From the NCBI GenBank assembly GCA_002428445.1, contig DIWJ01000013.1:1-48387 (forward strand): a stretch of 48,387 nucleotides of DNA, given 5' to 3'. The notes below the pieces were generated by a model. It worked only from the letters and a program-made list of their open reading frames with translations. It made no database searches and had not been told where the DNA came from. Both the position numbers and the translations under genes were made by a program. The stretch is from Syntrophaceae bacterium UBA6109 (lineage in GTDB: Bacteria > Desulfobacterota > Syntrophia > Syntrophales > UBA6109). Each line of letters starts with the position of its first letter. Positions within the stretch are counted from its first letter, which is position 1. Shown piece after piece: positions 19,159 through 25,860 of this stretch.

Positions 19159-19185
19159 GCTCCTTTCCGTGGAATGGAAAGGAGC
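19159..19185 (-). promoter_or_regulatory. Hairpin that buries the tex Shine-Dalgarno
   Basis: On the minus strand the leader reads GCTCCTTTCC (complement of 19176-19185), a seven-base loop ATTCCAC, then GGAAAGGAGC (complement of 19159-19168), AAC and the ATG. The 10-bp stem is perfect and contains the whole ribosome-binding site. Such a structure would block initiation unless melted by temperature, a protein or a competing RNA. Seen directly in the sequence; regulation is inference. Confidence 0.65.
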
Positions 19186-19279
19186 CTCGTATCACAGGAG
19201 CGCAGAGAAATACAGCCTGCGAAAGGCGGTACGAAGAATTCGTCGACCGAAGAAGTGGGACGGTCTCCTCCCTGAGCGG

Positions 19280-19894
19280 TCAGACCTTGTCCGGCCGCTT
19301 CAGTTCGAAGGCATCCCGCGTCCGGCAGTAGAGATCGGTTCCGCCCAGCCGCCCTACGGCCTTGAGTTTGTAAGGATCGATCCTATCGTCCACGTACAGC
19401 TCGTCCTTTACGTGGACGCGCAGGATGTCTCCGATGACAAAGAAACTGACGTCCGGAAGCTTGCCGAATTTCAGAATCTTTTGCAGGCGGCACTCCATCT
19501 TGACCGGCGATTCCGCGACGAGGAGCGCTTTGACGAGATCGGCCTTTTCGGCGCGCAGGTTGGCTTTTTCGAACTCGCTGACCCCCCAGGGGAAGTCCGT
19601 CGAGGTAAGGTTCATCGCCTCGGCGAGGTTTTCATCGACGAGGCTGACGACGAACTCCTTCGTATCCTCGATGTTTCGCAGGGTATCCTTCTTTTTCCCC
19701 TCCCGCGTATTGCCGATCCCGAAGCCGAGAATCGCGGGTTTGGAACTCATCAGGGTGAAGGTGCTGTAGGGGGCGAGGTTGTTCCGGCCCAGCTTGTCCA
19801 CGGTGGATACCCAGGCGATGGGCCGCGGCACGATGGCGCCGACGAGCAGGTGATGGGCATTCTTGTTGCTGAGAGTGTGCGGATCGATCTTCAT
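19280..19894 (-). CDS. Flavin reductase-like FMN-binding split-barrel protein
   Basis: A 204-residue cytoplasmic protein of the flavin-reductase-like family. The ATG at 19894 is chosen because GAGGAGG lies nine bases upstream; a longer in-frame reading to 19987 adds 31 residues without homology. The signature is LLVGAIVPRPIAWVSTVD (about 14-31), NLAPYSTFTLMSSKPAILGFGI (FMN phosphate site) and DTLRNIEDTKEFVVSLV. The C-terminal half has YKLKAVGRLGGTDLYCRT. Members hand electrons to flavins or to partner oxidoreductases. It is transcribed away from the AOR homologue, with starts 239 bases apart, which suggests a shared redox task. The partner is inference. Confidence 0.82.
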   Translation of the reverse strand: MKIDPHTLSNKNAHHLLVGAIVPRPIAWVSTVDKLGRNNLAPYSTFTLMSSKPAILGFGIGNTREGKKKDTLRNIEDTKEFVVSLVDENLAEAMNLTSTDFPWGVSEFEKANLRAEKADLVKALLVAESPVKMECRLQKILKFGKLPDVSFFVIGDILRVHVKDELYVDDRIDPYKLKAVGRLGGTDLYCRTRDAFELKRPDKV

Positions 19895-20132
19895 GGATTC
19901 CAGCCTCCTCAAAAGGGATGGAAAGGGATGAAAATTCTCAAGATGTCCGGCCGCGGCGGGACATCTTCCGTTCCTCAAGCATTTCAATAACTCGGGATAT
20001 AATTGGTTGACAAGGAAAATCTATTTGGTCTATGTAGCCTCCTCACGATTGCAGAAGACGCCGGATCCGTTTCCGGAAGCGTCAGAAGGCCGGAAAAAGG
20101 TATGCGCCGGGGGATGGCAGGGAAGGGGAAGC

Positions 20133-22316
20133 ATGAAATATCAGGCATCGCGGCTTGACCGCGGATATTCGAATCGGATCCTGACGGTTGACTTGGGAAG
20201 CGGGGCCATCGCGGCGCCGGATCTCGATCCCGGCATACGCGACTATTTCATCGGCGGCCGGGGGCTCGGCCTCTATCTCCTCCACAGGAGCACAACCTCC
20301 CGGACGTCTGCGCACGACCCGGGGAATCCGCTGATTTTTTCGCCGGGCCCGCTCGGGGGCGTGCCGCAGTTTCCCGGGACGAGCAAGTGCATGGCCATTT
20401 CTCTGTCGCCGCTGACGGGCATCCCCGGCGTATCGAATTTCGGCGGTCATTTCGGCGCCTATCTCAAATATGCCGGCTTCGACGCCCTGCAGATCTCGGG
20501 AAAAGCGGCACGGGAGGCGATGCTCGTCATCGACGGTTTCCGGGGAGAGGTCAACCTCGTGGAAGCGCCGGCTGGCGATCATGTCTTCGATCTGGAAAAG
20601 GAAATCGCCGGACGGTTTGTCGCGGCGGGATACGACCGGAAGGATATGGCTTTCCTCTCCACGGGGATCGGCGCGGCGCGCACGGCCTACGGATGCATCA
20701 ACAGCCACTACTTCGATCCCACGAAACCCACCGACGGCACCAGGGGGCTGTTCCGGACGAAGCAGGCGGGTCGGACGGGCCTCGGAACGGTCATGATGGA
20801 CAAGAAACTCCGCGCCGTCGTCGTATTGGCGGAATTTCCGAAGGGCGACAACCCTTACGGCGCCGCCGACTGGGACAAGGTGAAGCGCGCGGGGACGCTG
20901 CTGGGGAAGGTCGTCCACGACGTCGATCCGCAGTCGCTCAAGATGTACCGCAAGGGAAGCGCGGGCCTGATCGCCTTCATGAACAAGGACGAATTCCAAT
21001 CGCTTCCCGTGAACAACTACCAGTTGGGCTCGGACCCGCGGGCGGAAAAAATCACCGGCAAGTTCTTCGCGGAGCATCTCTTCGAGCACCGCGGCATGGA
21101 CGGCTGTTTCCCGGGCTGCAACCTGCGCTGCACCAAGGGCGGCTGGGTCACGCTGAAATCGGGGAAGCGCAGCGGCGAGAAGGTCTGGGTGGACGGGCCC
21201 GAATACGAGACCGCCGCCGGCTTCGGTTCGAACCTCGGCATGTGGAATGCCGAGTTCATCATGGAGGCCAACTGGCACTGCGACGACTACGGGATCGACA
21301 CCATCACGCTGGCCGTCATCATGGCCTTCCTCACGGAGTGTTTTCAGAGGGGCTACCTGACGAAGGAAGACGCGGGCGGACTCGAACTGAAGTGGGGCGA
21401 CGAGGCCTCGGCCCTGACCTTCATCCATCAGGTGGCCGAAGGCAAGACGGAATTGGCCGCCGCCGCCGGCAGGGGGATTCTTGCCGTGCAGGAGATGGTG
21501 GCGCGGAAATTCGCCACGAGGACGGGAAAACCGCAACCCCGGGAAGAGCTCCGTCGCTTTGCCATGCAGACCAAGGGGCTCCCTTTTTCCCTGTACCGCA
21601 CGCACCGGTCGCTTTCCATGCAGGCCTCCTATGCCGCCGCCAGCGACATCGGGGCCCATCACGCGGCCGCATGGCTTATCAAGGTCGACCTCCTGGGCGC
21701 ATTCCCGTCCATGGAAGACAAGGCAAGGGCCCTCCTCACCTATCCCCGCGTCCGCCTCGGCAACGACAACATGGGCCTGTGCAAGCTTCCCTGGGTGGAT
21801 GTCTTCAACCCCGAATCCGGGACGCGGAAGAACACGGACATCTACATCAACCCGGCCTCGCAGGAACTCTACGCCGATTTCTACAACGGCATGCTCGGGA
21901 CGAACATGACGTGGCAGGAGATCTTCGCGCAGACGGACCGGGACATCAACCTGCAGCGGGTCATGAACGCCATGGTCTTCGGCGCCGAGACGCGCGGCCA
22001 TGACGATCTTCCCGACCGCGCCGTCGGACCGACGGACGACAGCCTCTACGAAGCCGAGGCTGAGTTCAACGACGGAGAAGCGGCCCGTCTCCTCGGCAGG
22101 CCGCCGGAAGAGATCCGCGCCCTTCCCACCTCGCGAAAGCGGGAGATTCTTATGGATGCCCGGAGGCGGCAGCTTCGGAAGCTGATCCTCATCTACTACC
22201 GCGAGCGGGGCTGGACCAGCGGCGGCATTCCGACCGTCGATACCCTCAAGGACCTCGGCCTCTGGGAATTCCTTAACGAGGAAACCCGGAAGAAGATTTC
22301 CGAGCTCGCCGTCTGA
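20133..22316 (+). CDS. Aldehyde:ferredoxin oxidoreductase family protein (W-pterin type)
   Basis: A 727-residue member of the AOR family. AORs use a tungsten bis-pyranopterin and a [4Fe-4S] cluster to oxidise aldehydes, or in reverse reduce acids, with ferredoxin. The N-terminal domain has RILTVDLGSGAI, FIGGRGLGLYLL and SPGPLGGVPQFPGTSK, the usual pterin-binding strands. Cluster ligands are likely Cys325, Cys329, Cys333 (GCFPGCNLRC) and Cys550 (DNMGLCKLPW). The first spacing is C-x3-C rather than the common C-x2-C. Family members also include BamB of benzoyl-CoA reductase, so the substrate is open. The ATG at 20133 follows GGAAGGGGAA; an upstream ATG at 20007 is unlikely. Confidence 0.85.
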   Translation: MKYQASRLDRGYSNRILTVDLGSGAIAAPDLDPGIRDYFIGGRGLGLYLLHRSTTSRTSAHDPGNPLIFSPGPLGGVPQFPGTSKCMAISLSPLTGIPGVSNFGGHFGAYLKYAGFDALQISGKAAREAMLVIDGFRGEVNLVEAPAGDHVFDLEKEIAGRFVAAGYDRKDMAFLSTGIGAARTAYGCINSHYFDPTKPTDGTRGLFRTKQAGRTGLGTVMMDKKLRAVVVLAEFPKGDNPYGAADWDKVKRAGTLLGKVVHDVDPQSLKMYRKGSAGLIAFMNKDEFQSLPVNNYQLGSDPRAEKITGKFFAEHLFEHRGMDGCFPGCNLRCTKGGWVTLKSGKRSGEKVWVDGPEYETAAGFGSNLGMWNAEFIMEANWHCDDYGIDTITLAVIMAFLTECFQRGYLTKEDAGGLELKWGDEASALTFIHQVAEGKTELAAAAGRGILAVQEMVARKFATRTGKPQPREELRRFAMQTKGLPFSLYRTHRSLSMQASYAAASDIGAHHAAAWLIKVDLLGAFPSMEDKARALLTYPRVRLGNDNMGLCKLPWVDVFNPESGTRKNTDIYINPASQELYADFYNGMLGTNMTWQEIFAQTDRDINLQRVMNAMVFGAETRGHDDLPDRAVGPTDDSLYEAEAEFNDGEAARLLGRPPEEIRALPTSRKREILMDARRRQLRKLILIYYRERGWTSGGIPTVDTLKDLGLWEFLNEETRKKISELAV

Positions 22317-22405
22317 AATCATCATTCCCTGTATCCTTTTGTCTTCCGCTTGTGCGGATTCCAGAGAAGTGAGGTCGCTCGCCTCGTCCCCGCCGATACG
22401 CGAAA

Positions 22406-22960
22406 TCATTTCTTCGCTGTTTTGAAACGATAGGAAGAGAAATTCGGATGGGCGACCTCTTGACGCTCCCAGTAGCTGACGGCGCCCCATTCCGTGCAGC
22501 GCGGTTCCTCGCCGAGCAGAAAACAGGCCCGGACCGTCCAGAGGTATTTCGTATCGGGTGCAAGCTCGACCTCGATCGCATGGGCCGGTTCTTCCAGGTT
22601 GGCCCGCTCATAGCGCCAGGCCTGATCTCCGACACGGGACACCTTCAACTGGTAGCGCACATCGCGCACGGGGGCGGGCCCGTATATTTCGATCCAGTCG
22701 CCGGCGAGGTCCTGCCGCTGGGGGAAAGACTCCCATTTCAGCGTCGGGCGCAGGGAATCGACGGCGACAAAGCTGAGCGGCGGATCGTCGAACGGGTAGA
22801 GGCGCTGGAGGGGGTTTTCGGCGCGAAGCCCGAGGTTCACGACGGGAGCGCAGCCGCTCAGCGCGGAAAGGATAAGGGCGAGGACCATGACCGGCAGAAT
22901 CCCCCCCGCGTCGCCGCGTCCCCGCTGCCGGCCCGAGCCGGAAGTCGGCGTTTCCTGCAC
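22406..22960 (-). CDS. Lipoprotein of unknown function with Ig-like fold hints
   Basis: The GTG at 22960 gives 184 residues and is chosen because GGAGAAGGGG lies just upstream and a basic stretch (GRQRGRG) then precedes the core VMVLALILSALSGC. An ATG at 22888 would leave a signal with no positive charge, and an ATG at 23032 would overlap the upstream gene. The mature part has RPTLKWESFPQ, WIEIYGPAPVRDVRYQLKV and LAPDTKYLWTVRACF, a strand pattern like fibronectin type III domains. A conserved Cys pair (RACF, EPRCTEW) may bond. It is the last of three co-directional exported proteins. No function is known. Confidence 0.6.
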   Translation of the reverse strand: MQETPTSGSGRQRGRGDAGGILPVMVLALILSALSGCAPVVNLGLRAENPLQRLYPFDDPPLSFVAVDSLRPTLKWESFPQRQDLAGDWIEIYGPAPVRDVRYQLKVSRVGDQAWRYERANLEEPAHAIEVELAPDTKYLWTVRACFLLGEEPRCTEWGAVSYWERQEVAHPNFSSYRFKTAKK

Positions 22961-22988
22961 CTTGGCCCCTTCTCCAGGCGGCAAGCCG

Positions 22989-23891
22989 CTACTCGGCGGC
23001 CTGCTCCGGAATATATGTGACAAACAGATCATCGATGACCTTCTCTGCGATATCTCCGTAGCCCCGGGAGAGCGCCTCGAAAAACGCCTTGTAGCCCTCC
23101 GCCTCCCATTTGGCCCTTTTCAACGGTCCCTCGGAAGTGGACAGCGCCCGGGCGTCGTAGAGAACCTTCCCGTCCGACAGGCGGACGAGCCTGGCGGACA
23201 CGTCCAGAAACAGGAACAGCGGGGGATCTTTCCTGTCGAACTTCTCGCCCTGCGGGGGTGTTGAGAACGCGATTTCATCGGCGCATATTTCGAGTACGGC
23301 ATCGAGGCCTTCTTTCTGCGCCGGCCGATAGTCGACTTTGTCTCCAGGCGCCGAAGGGCCCCGGCCGTCGAGGAAGACAAATTTTCTTGACGTCTTTCGC
23401 TGGCCGGCCTGCATGACGGCTTCCCGAATCCGCTCCTGCAGTCTCAGCCTGGCAAACAACGCCCTTGCGGCCTCCTCGATCCGTTCGGCCTCGTCGGCAG
23501 GGAGGGCGTCCAGCGCCCCGGTGATCGCGCCGTGGACCGCCGCCACGACGCCCGCCGTCGCGAGCCAGAGCAGGAATGCCAGGCCGCAGAAATCGCCGCC
23601 GCAATGCCCCATGCTGCCGGCAGCGGAGGCAAACCCTCCGGCCGCGCCCTTTGCCGCACCCGCTCCTTTTCCCCTGGCAAAAGTCGCGAAGTCCACCGCG
23701 GGATCGTAGCGGATGTCGGCGACGCCGACCGAGCGCAATGCCGCCCTTTCGCGCTCCGTGAGAATCCGGGGGGTGTAGAAGACGTCGGGCCAGTCGCACC
23801 AGACGGGAAGCGGCGCGAGCGTGCCGGAAAGAAGCGCGACGGTCAGAAGGGCAACAAGAATGCCTGTGGGAAGAGTTCGCCGCGGCTTCAT
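22989..23891 (-). CDS. Exported protein of unknown function
   Basis: A 300-residue protein with a signal peptide (KPRRTLPTG, then LVALLTVALLSGTLAPLPVW). After a basic segment (ILTERERAALRSVG) comes a long Gly/Ala-rich stretch, about residues 74-130, with CGGDFCG and one hydrophobic helix (LAFLLWLATAGVVAAVHGA). The C-terminal half is a mixed fold with DGKVLYDARALSTSEGPLKR and YGDIAEKVIDDLFV. This last part resembles outer-envelope proteins that scale with lipoprotein transport, but the match is too weak to name. It starts two bases after the end of the Ntn-hydrolase gene upstream, so the two are probably translated together. Confidence 0.65.
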   Translation of the reverse strand: MKPRRTLPTGILVALLTVALLSGTLAPLPVWCDWPDVFYTPRILTERERAALRSVGVADIRYDPAVDFATFARGKGAGAAKGAAGGFASAAGSMGHCGGDFCGLAFLLWLATAGVVAAVHGAITGALDALPADEAERIEEAARALFARLRLQERIREAVMQAGQRKTSRKFVFLDGRGPSAPGDKVDYRPAQKEGLDAVLEICADEIAFSTPPQGEKFDRKDPPLFLFLDVSARLVRLSDGKVLYDARALSTSEGPLKRAKWEAEGYKAFFEALSRGYGDIAEKVIDDLFVTYIPEQAAE

Positions 23892-23892
23892 G

Positions 23893-24726
23893 TTACTGGA
23901 AGAGCTCCGTGAATTTCAGGCGCTGGATTCGCTCTTCCTCCTGAGGGTTGGCGATCTTGATGTAGAGCTCCGGAGGGCCGTCGGCCGGAGAATGGACGAT
24001 CCACGTGGAAAGGGTGCGCTCCTTCGCGGGGGTGCCGCCTGTCCGCCAGATGGCGTTGTCGGGGCCGCCTTCGCGATCGGCGCTCATGGCAATGAAATCG
24101 TCCAGCGAACAGGGCCGGGCCTGGCGGCTGAGAAGGTCCTGGATTCTCGCGAGACGCCGGCCGCTCGACGCGCCGATCTTCTGGTTGAACTTCAGGAGCG
24201 TCTCGTCGAGGTAGTGATTTGTCTGCGTCAGCACACCGCTCTGCTTCACCATCACTGCGTGTTCTCCGAGCAGGCCGATCTCCACGAGGGCGATCTTCTT
24301 CCCGTCCGCCAGCATCACATTCCTGGGGCCGACGAACCGCTTGCCGTCCTTCAGGGCCGAATCGACGCTGTCGCAGTTTCGCAGGAGTTTCACGAGGAGG
24401 GCCCTGGTGCGTTCCGTTTCCCGGCGGAGCAGTTTGGGCACACTCGAAGCCGTCGAAGAGAGGACCACCAGGCCTTTCTCATTGATCCCCGCCTTCAGAC
24501 CGGGCTCGTCGTTGCCTTCCGCGAAGAGACCGAAGTAGCGGTAGCCGGTCGCGGGTGCCACTGCTTTCAGGACCTGTCTGTGGTTGGGGATCCAGTCGCG
24601 GTTCTTGGCAATCAGCGTCCCGCCGCCCCGGACGATTTCGTCGCCGTGGGCGGACCAAAGGGTGCAGGAAGACGCGCTGGGGAGGGAAGCAAAGAAAAGA
24701 AGGACAATCAGGGCGGCTGTTTTCAT
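23893..24726 (-). CDS. Exported Ntn-hydrolase (peptidase C45/choloylglycine-type)
   Basis: 277 residues from the ATG at 24726. The signal peptide (KTAALIVLLFFASLPSASS) ends directly before Cys21, which would be freed as the catalytic N-terminal nucleophile. The following GGTLIAKNRDW has the Asn-Arg-Asp signature of C45/C59 penicillin acylase and bile-salt hydrolase relatives. Later marks are GINEKGLVVLSSTAS (oxyanion region), NVMLADGKKIALVEI and GLLGEHAVMVKQSGVLTQTNHYLD, typical of the acyltransferase-like branch. It should cleave an amide bond in the periplasm. The true substrate is unknown. The sequence before Cys also looks loosely like a lipobox, so lipidation cannot be excluded. First gene of a three-gene run. 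Confidence 0.78.
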   Translation of the reverse strand: MKTAALIVLLFFASLPSASSCTLWSAHGDEIVRGGGTLIAKNRDWIPNHRQVLKAVAPATGYRYFGLFAEGNDEPGLKAGINEKGLVVLSSTASSVPKLLRRETERTRALLVKLLRNCDSVDSALKDGKRFVGPRNVMLADGKKIALVEIGLLGEHAVMVKQSGVLTQTNHYLDETLLKFNQKIGASSGRRLARIQDLLSRQARPCSLDDFIAMSADREGGPDNAIWRTGGTPAKERTLSTWIVHSPADGPPELYIKIANPQEEERIQRLKFTELFQ

Positions 24727-24846
24727 TGCGGGCGCTTTCTCGGCCGTTCGGTCTCTGACGCCGGGGAAATATCGTTTTTTGCCCCGCCCTGTCAATCGAA
24801 TATATCACTGGGCCCGACTGTCGCCGCACCTTGATCCCGATGCAAT

Positions 24847-24882
24847 AAAAAAACCCCCTCATGCTTTCGCCACCGAGGGGGT
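24847..24882 (-). terminator. Intrinsic terminator
   Basis: On the minus strand ACCCCCTC (complement of 24875-24882) pairs perfectly with GAGGGGGT (complement of 24853-24860) over a 14-base loop. Seven T residues follow (24847-24853). This is a textbook Rho-independent terminator. No protein gene on the minus strand ends upstream of it, so it must end an RNA made from the gene-free stretch. Confidence 0.8.
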
Positions 24883-25044
24883 ACGAACGGGATCCGCCGT
24901 TGCCGTTCTGAGTTCATTGGGCCGGAACCGCGTCTTCAAGCTCTCAGGTCTCGCTATCGGCGCCTGATGCGCCGGCTGCCTGGATATCTTTGCGTTCGAT
25001 TCCGCCAACCTGACCAGTTCTCGCGCACAGCAGAACTTTCGTTG
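24848..25044 (-). ncRNA. Candidate sigma-28-dependent small RNA
   Basis: About 197 bases run from the predicted start, a few bases past the sigma-28-type -10 box, to the T-tract of the terminator at 24847-24882. No reading frame with a ribosome-binding site fits inside. I checked it against tmRNA, 4.5S RNA, RNase P RNA and c-di-GMP riboswitch signatures. The shared string ACGCAAAG alone is not enough for the last. I do not recognise an RNA family. The call rests only on the two flanking signals. Confidence 0.35.
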
Positions 25045-25050
25045 GTTATG

Positions 25051-25078
25051 TTATCGGCCGATCGGGAGGGGAACTTTA
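25051..25078 (-). promoter_or_regulatory. Sigma-28 (FliA)-type promoter
   Basis: On the minus strand TAAAGTTC (complement of 25071-25078), a 12-base spacer and GCCGATAA (complement of 25051-25058). The FliA consensus is TAAAGTTT, 11 bases, GCCGATAA. Fifteen of the sixteen box positions agree; the spacer is one base longer. No flagellar gene lies in the window. Confidence 0.6.
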
Positions 25079-25113
25079 GCCGGCTTGGACGTCGGAAAGG
25101 GTGCCCCGGTTTT

Positions 25114-25253
25114 CCTGCCTGCCGGCGCCGGCGGGCAGGTGTTTCACCTTCCGTGAAGTTGGGCCGCTGCGGCGGCTGCGGGCAGTTCCTGCCCGAGCGG
25201 CACGGACCTCCATTTCAGCAATTTCGTGATCGGAAATCAGGTTTTCCCTGATT
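25114..25253 (+). promoter_or_regulatory. Three successive stem-loops before the small membrane protein gene
   Basis: 25114-25139 is a 26-base palindrome (13-bp arms, one G-T pair). 25179-25195 is CGGGCAG, TTC, CTGCCCG. 25235-25253 is AATCAGG, TTTTC, CCTGATT. All three are perfect or nearly so. They may be a structured leader of the gene at 25408 or part of a dispersed repeat. No T-tract follows directly. Confidence 0.4.
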
Positions 25254-25407
25254 ACGCCGCCTATTGCTTTTTGTCAGTATCGGGTAAAGGATCTGCCGGC
25301 GCCGGGAGAGATTGCCCGCGGCTGGTTGCGGGGCGGCGGTTCACGCGATCGGAAGTCCGCGGGCGGGATTCCGCTTCGAAGAAAAGGGCCCTGAAGGAGG
25401 TTTGTTC

Positions 25408-25734
25408 ATGAAAAGGAGATCGATTGCATTGCTGGCGGCATGCATCCTGCTGATGACCTCGGTGCCCGCCTTCGGCGGGGAGCGCACGGATGACATGGCG
25501 ATCGTGTTCGACGTGCTGCTGGTCCGCCCCGTGGGAGTCGTCGCCATCGTATTCGGCGCGGCACTGTTCATCGTCTCCATGCCTTTCGCCATTCCCAGCG
25601 GCAGCGTCGAGAAGGCAGGACAAGCGCTTGTTGCGGAACCCTTCAAGTACACCTTCTCCAGGCCGCTCGGGGATTTTGACTACGGCCGGGACGCGGACCG
25701 AATGAAACACGGGGGAGATCCGGAGCAGAAATAG
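25408..25734 (+). CDS. Small conserved inner-membrane protein
   Basis: A 108-residue protein whose ATG at 25408 follows GAAGGAGG. The N-terminus (KRRSIALLAACILLMTSVPAFG) is a signal peptide or first helix. A second helix spans about residues 38-60 (VRPVGVVAIVFGAALFIVSMPF). The stretch FDVLLVRPVGVVAIVFG followed by VAEPFKYTFSRPLGD recurs in small proteins of many Proteobacteria, in my recollection, with no known function. The C-terminus is charged and should lie outside the membrane. It is convergent with a histidine kinase gene. An alternative upstream start at 25312 gives a non-homologous extension. Confidence 0.65.
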   Translation: MKRRSIALLAACILLMTSVPAFGGERTDDMAIVFDVLLVRPVGVVAIVFGAALFIVSMPFAIPSGSVEKAGQALVAEPFKYTFSRPLGDFDYGRDADRMKHGGDPEQK

Positions 25735-25860
25735 GGTGCCTGGGCGCTGGGATGGACGGGCCGTTTTTTCGATAACGATGACGGGAACCGGAAAAGAAGG
25801 CTTGCGCTGCATGCGGCTCGGGATGTCCGGGACGAGGGCGCCTTCCGCCGGCGACTTTCC

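Larger units (their letters stand above)
24796..25407. other. 612-base stretch without protein genes; candidate regulatory RNA zone
   Basis: No convincing reading frame is present on either strand. On the minus strand it holds a sigma-28-type promoter and an intrinsic terminator that bracket about 200 bases. On the plus strand it holds three consecutive stem-loops (25114-25139, 25179-25195, 25235-25253) ahead of the small membrane protein gene. Confidence 0.6.

Noticed and set aside
24901..25020. String resembling a c-di-GMP-I riboswitch (ACGCAAAG) on the minus strand, and a T-arm-like GTTCGATTC on the plus strand.
   Set aside because: The other conserved riboswitch segments (GGGCAAACC and the receptor helix) are absent, and no tRNA stem forms around the T-loop-like bases.
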